DNA of 6,827 bases from Oribacterium sp. (GTDB lineage: Bacteria; Bacillota_A; Clostridia; Lachnospirales; Lachnospiraceae), in assembly GCA_017940955.1 (NCBI GenBank), contig JAGAXP010000244.1, positions 1 through 6,827 on the forward strand, in the 5' to 3' direction. A program made the translations under genes and the position numbers. The notes under the pieces are model-generated. The model saw only the letters and a program-made list of their open reading frames with translations. It did not search any database and had not been told where the DNA came from. Positions within the stretch are counted from its first letter, which is position 1; the number at the start of each line of letters is the position of its first letter. This document shows positions 4,993-6,827 of the stretch, one piece after another.

Positions 4993-6189
4993 ATGAAAAC
5001 CAGGATGAATAACAATATTCGGATTTTAAATAATAAATATGCAATCAATGGGTACAGGGATTCTCTTTTCACAAGGAATGAAGCTGAAAATGCCATCCGT
5101 TTTCATAGAAGTCTTCCGTGTTACAAGGAAACGCCACTAAAGTCCCTGTCATCCGCTGCAGAGAAGTACGGTGTCGGGGCAATCCTAGTAAAAGATGAGT
5201 CTACAAGATTCGGACTTAATGCATTTAAGGGACTTGGTGGAAGCTATGCCATTTTCAGAATACTGTGCGACTATTTTGGAATGGATCATGAGACTTCAGT
5301 TTACGAGGATTTCCTGGATTCCGATATTCGTAAACAGTGTGAGAAGATTGTATTTGTAACCGCAACAGACGGAAACCACGGAAAAGGTATTGCCTGGGCC
5401 GCAAGCCTATTTGGATGTAAGTCACATGTGCTGATGCCGAAGGGCTCTGCTGAGTCAAGAAAACATGCAATTGAAAATGTAGGGGCGAGCTCCGTTTTGA
5501 TAACGGAGTTAAATTATGATAAGACAGTTGCCCTTGCAAAGAAACTTGCTAAAGAAAATGGATGGATTCTGGTTCAGGATACATCTTGGGAAGGATACGA
5601 GGAGACTCCCCGCTGCATCATTGAAGGATACTTTACAATGGCTCAGGAAATCATCGGACAGATGGGCGAAAAGAAACCGACCCATGTATTTCTGCAGGCA
5701 GGAGTAGGTGCCATGGCCGGAGGTATCACAGCCTATCTTATGGACGTCTATAAAGATGATCCACCGATTATTACTGTAGTTGAACCTGACACCGTAGCAT
5801 GTGTTTATATGTCAGCGGAAATAGCAGATGGAAAACCACATTCAGTAGAAGGTGATCCTGAGACCATTATGGCCGGCCTTAATTGTGGAACACCTTGTAG
5901 TATAGCATGGCCTGTTCTTAGAGATGCTGCATCCCTCTACTGTGCATGTGATGACAGCATTACAATAAGAGGGATGCGGGCTTATGCATTTCCGGAGAAT
6001 GGAGATCCTGCCGTCGTTTCAGGAGAATCCGGTGCAGTGACATATGGATTACTTTTGGAGATTCTTGAGGATTCGGAACTAAGGAAACTCTGGAAAATAG
6101 ATGAAAATTCAAACATTTTACTGATTAACACTGAGGGAGCTACAGATCCTGTAAATTACAAAAAAATCCTTTCCATGGAGGACGTTTAA
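4993..6189 (+). CDS. dpaL: Diaminopropionate ammonia-lyase (PLP enzyme)
   Basis: The 398-residue product matches E. coli DpaL/YgeX (also 398 aa) throughout. This fold-type II PLP enzyme converts 2,3-diaminopropionate (D and L forms in characterised members) to pyruvate and two ammonia. Visible features are the PLP lysine K79 in DESTRFGLNAFKGLGG, D126 in TATDGNHGKG and D196 in VQDTSWEGYE (equivalents of the catalytic E. coli D120 and D189), the phosphate-binding loop QAGVGAMAGG at 235-244, PETIMAGLNCG near 288-298, SGESGAV at about 341-347 and the C-terminal NTEGATDP. No key residue is missing. The ATG at 4993 has only a weak purine-rich region upstream (AGTAAG), so translation may depend on coupling to the YpeA-like GNAT 21 nt upstream. 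It ends inside the start codon of the DUF434 gene. It supports use of diaminopropionate as a carbon and nitrogen source or its removal as a toxic amino acid. Confidence 0.96.
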   Translation: MKTRMNNNIRILNNKYAINGYRDSLFTRNEAENAIRFHRSLPCYKETPLKSLSSAAEKYGVGAILVKDESTRFGLNAFKGLGGSYAIFRILCDYFGMDHETSVYEDFLDSDIRKQCEKIVFVTATDGNHGKGIAWAASLFGCKSHVLMPKGSAESRKHAIENVGASSVLITELNYDKTVALAKKLAKENGWILVQDTSWEGYEETPRCIIEGYFTMAQEIIGQMGEKKPTHVFLQAGVGAMAGGITAYLMDVYKDDPPIITVVEPDTVACVYMSAEIADGKPHSVEGDPETIMAGLNCGTPCSIAWPVLRDAASLYCACDDSITIRGMRAYAFPENGDPAVVSGESGAVTYGLLLEILEDSELRKLWKIDENSNILLINTEGATDPVNYKKILSMEDV

Positions 6190-6827
6190 TGAACGCAAAA
6201 CGAGGATATGTGCCTGAAGATGACAGGAACTTTTCTGAAGATGCAATTAAAGATATGCGGTCAGCATCACGTCACATTTGCTTCCTTATAAACGAAGGAT
6301 ATGATCTTAAACAGGCTTCAACCTTTGTCGGTAATCATTTTATGTTTTCAGAACGTCAGCGTTTAGCTCTTATGAGAAGTGTTGCAACCAAAGAACAGTT
6401 AAAAGTCCGAAAAGAAAAGGAAAAATCATCAGTTTCCGGAGAAGAAGTATGGATTGATGGATTTAATGCCATAATTACATTAGTAGTAATGCTAAGCGAC
6501 TCAATCCTGTTTCTCTGCCAGGACGGAACCATAAGAGATCTTGCCGCACTTCGTGGTACGTACAGGATAATCCCTGAAACTGAAAAAGCCATAGAGATTC
6601 TTTTAGGTACACTAGAGGAACTTGGAGCTAAAAATATCCATATTTTGCTTGATGAACCAGTTTCTAATTCGGGTAGGCTTAAATCCCTTATTGCAGAAAT
6701 AGCAGAAAGCTACAAGGTTACTCTGGACATTCAGATCCTGAAAGCTGTCGATAAATCTTTATGGGAAAAAGAAAATGTCATAACGTCAGACTCCATAATC
6801 CTTGACCATTGCAAAAGCTGGTTTAAC
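6189..6827 (+). CDS. DUF434/DUF5616 family protein (cut by right edge)
   Basis: The frame opens at ATG 6189, which shares its first base with the dpaL stop (TAATG), and stays open through 213 codons to the window edge. GGAGGA (6177-6182), inside the end of dpaL, is a good ribosome binding site with 6-nt spacing, so translation is probably coupled. Residues 5-65 (RGYVPEDDRNFSEDA, then FLINEGYDLKQASTFVGNHF, then SERQRLALMR) match DUF434. Residues 86-213 match the associated DUF5616 region: VWIDGFNAIITL (87-98), CQDGTIRDLAALRGTYR (110-126), LLDEPVSNSGRL (153-164) and ITSDSIILD (198-206). The function is unknown. The order of Asp-bearing motifs, D90-G-F-N at the end of a strand, D155 and T-S-D201, resembles PIN/NYN metal-dependent RNases, which is my inference. 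Little of the protein seems to be missing at the C-terminus. Confidence 0.85.
   Translation, partial: MNAKRGYVPEDDRNFSEDAIKDMRSASRHICFLINEGYDLKQASTFVGNHFMFSERQRLALMRSVATKEQLKVRKEKEKSSVSGEEVWIDGFNAIITLVVMLSDSILFLCQDGTIRDLAALRGTYRIIPETEKAIEILLGTLEELGAKNIHILLDEPVSNSGRLKSLIAEIAESYKVTLDIQILKAVDKSLWEKENVITSDSIILDHCKSWFN

Noticed and set aside
5516..5707. 63-codon plus-strand ORF inside dpaL
   Set aside because: It is an alternate-frame shadow of a strongly conserved PLP enzyme.

Overview
The window looks like chromosomal accessory DNA from a Clostridia-type Firmicute, most likely Lachnospiraceae (Butyrivibrio-like). This is inferred from the AT-leaning codon use, purine-rich GGAGG-type ribosome binding sites, a yjdF riboswitch with its yjdF gene, and small Clostridia-type families. 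All recognisable genes are on the + strand. I see no integrase, transposase, tRNA, rRNA or CRISPR array.

Layout. (1) Positions 1-1555 form one transcription unit: the 3' end of a YdcF/DUF218-like protein, an unusual DUF6429-GNAT fusion, and a DUF488/YeaO protein, closed by a textbook intrinsic terminator. (2) Positions 1564-3159 form a second unit behind an extended -10 promoter: a 70-aa conserved small protein, a RimJ/RimL-type GNAT acetyltransferase and a class I SAM methyltransferase. (3) Positions 3174-3819 hold the yjdF unit: a promoter whose -35 and spacer lie inside a 26-bp imperfect palindrome, a yjdF-type (azaaromatic-sensing) riboswitch leader, the yjdF gene and a hairpin. (4) Positions 3837-4530 look degenerate: a possibly frameshifted remnant, a tetraloop hairpin, and a 118-aa unknown gene whose frame continues 31 codons beyond an amber stop. 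(5) Positions 4531-6827 hold a YpeA-like GNAT, diaminopropionate ammonia-lyase (dpaL), and the start of a DUF434/DUF5616 gene that overlaps the dpaL stop codon and runs off the right edge.

How it fits together. Much of the window concerns small-molecule chemistry: three GNAT enzymes, one methyltransferase and a PLP ammonia-lyase around a riboswitch that in other bacteria senses azaaromatic compounds. The most interesting regulatory structure is the yjdF leader. It has a CCCTCC segment complementary to the Shine-Dalgarno and two copies of an 8-mer complementary to the start-codon region, one of them extending to an 11-bp perfect hairpin. The most interesting uncharacterised protein is the DUF434/DUF5616 gene coupled to dpaL, whose acidic motif layout resembles PIN/NYN-type nucleases. 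A joint detoxification role for these genes is inference only.
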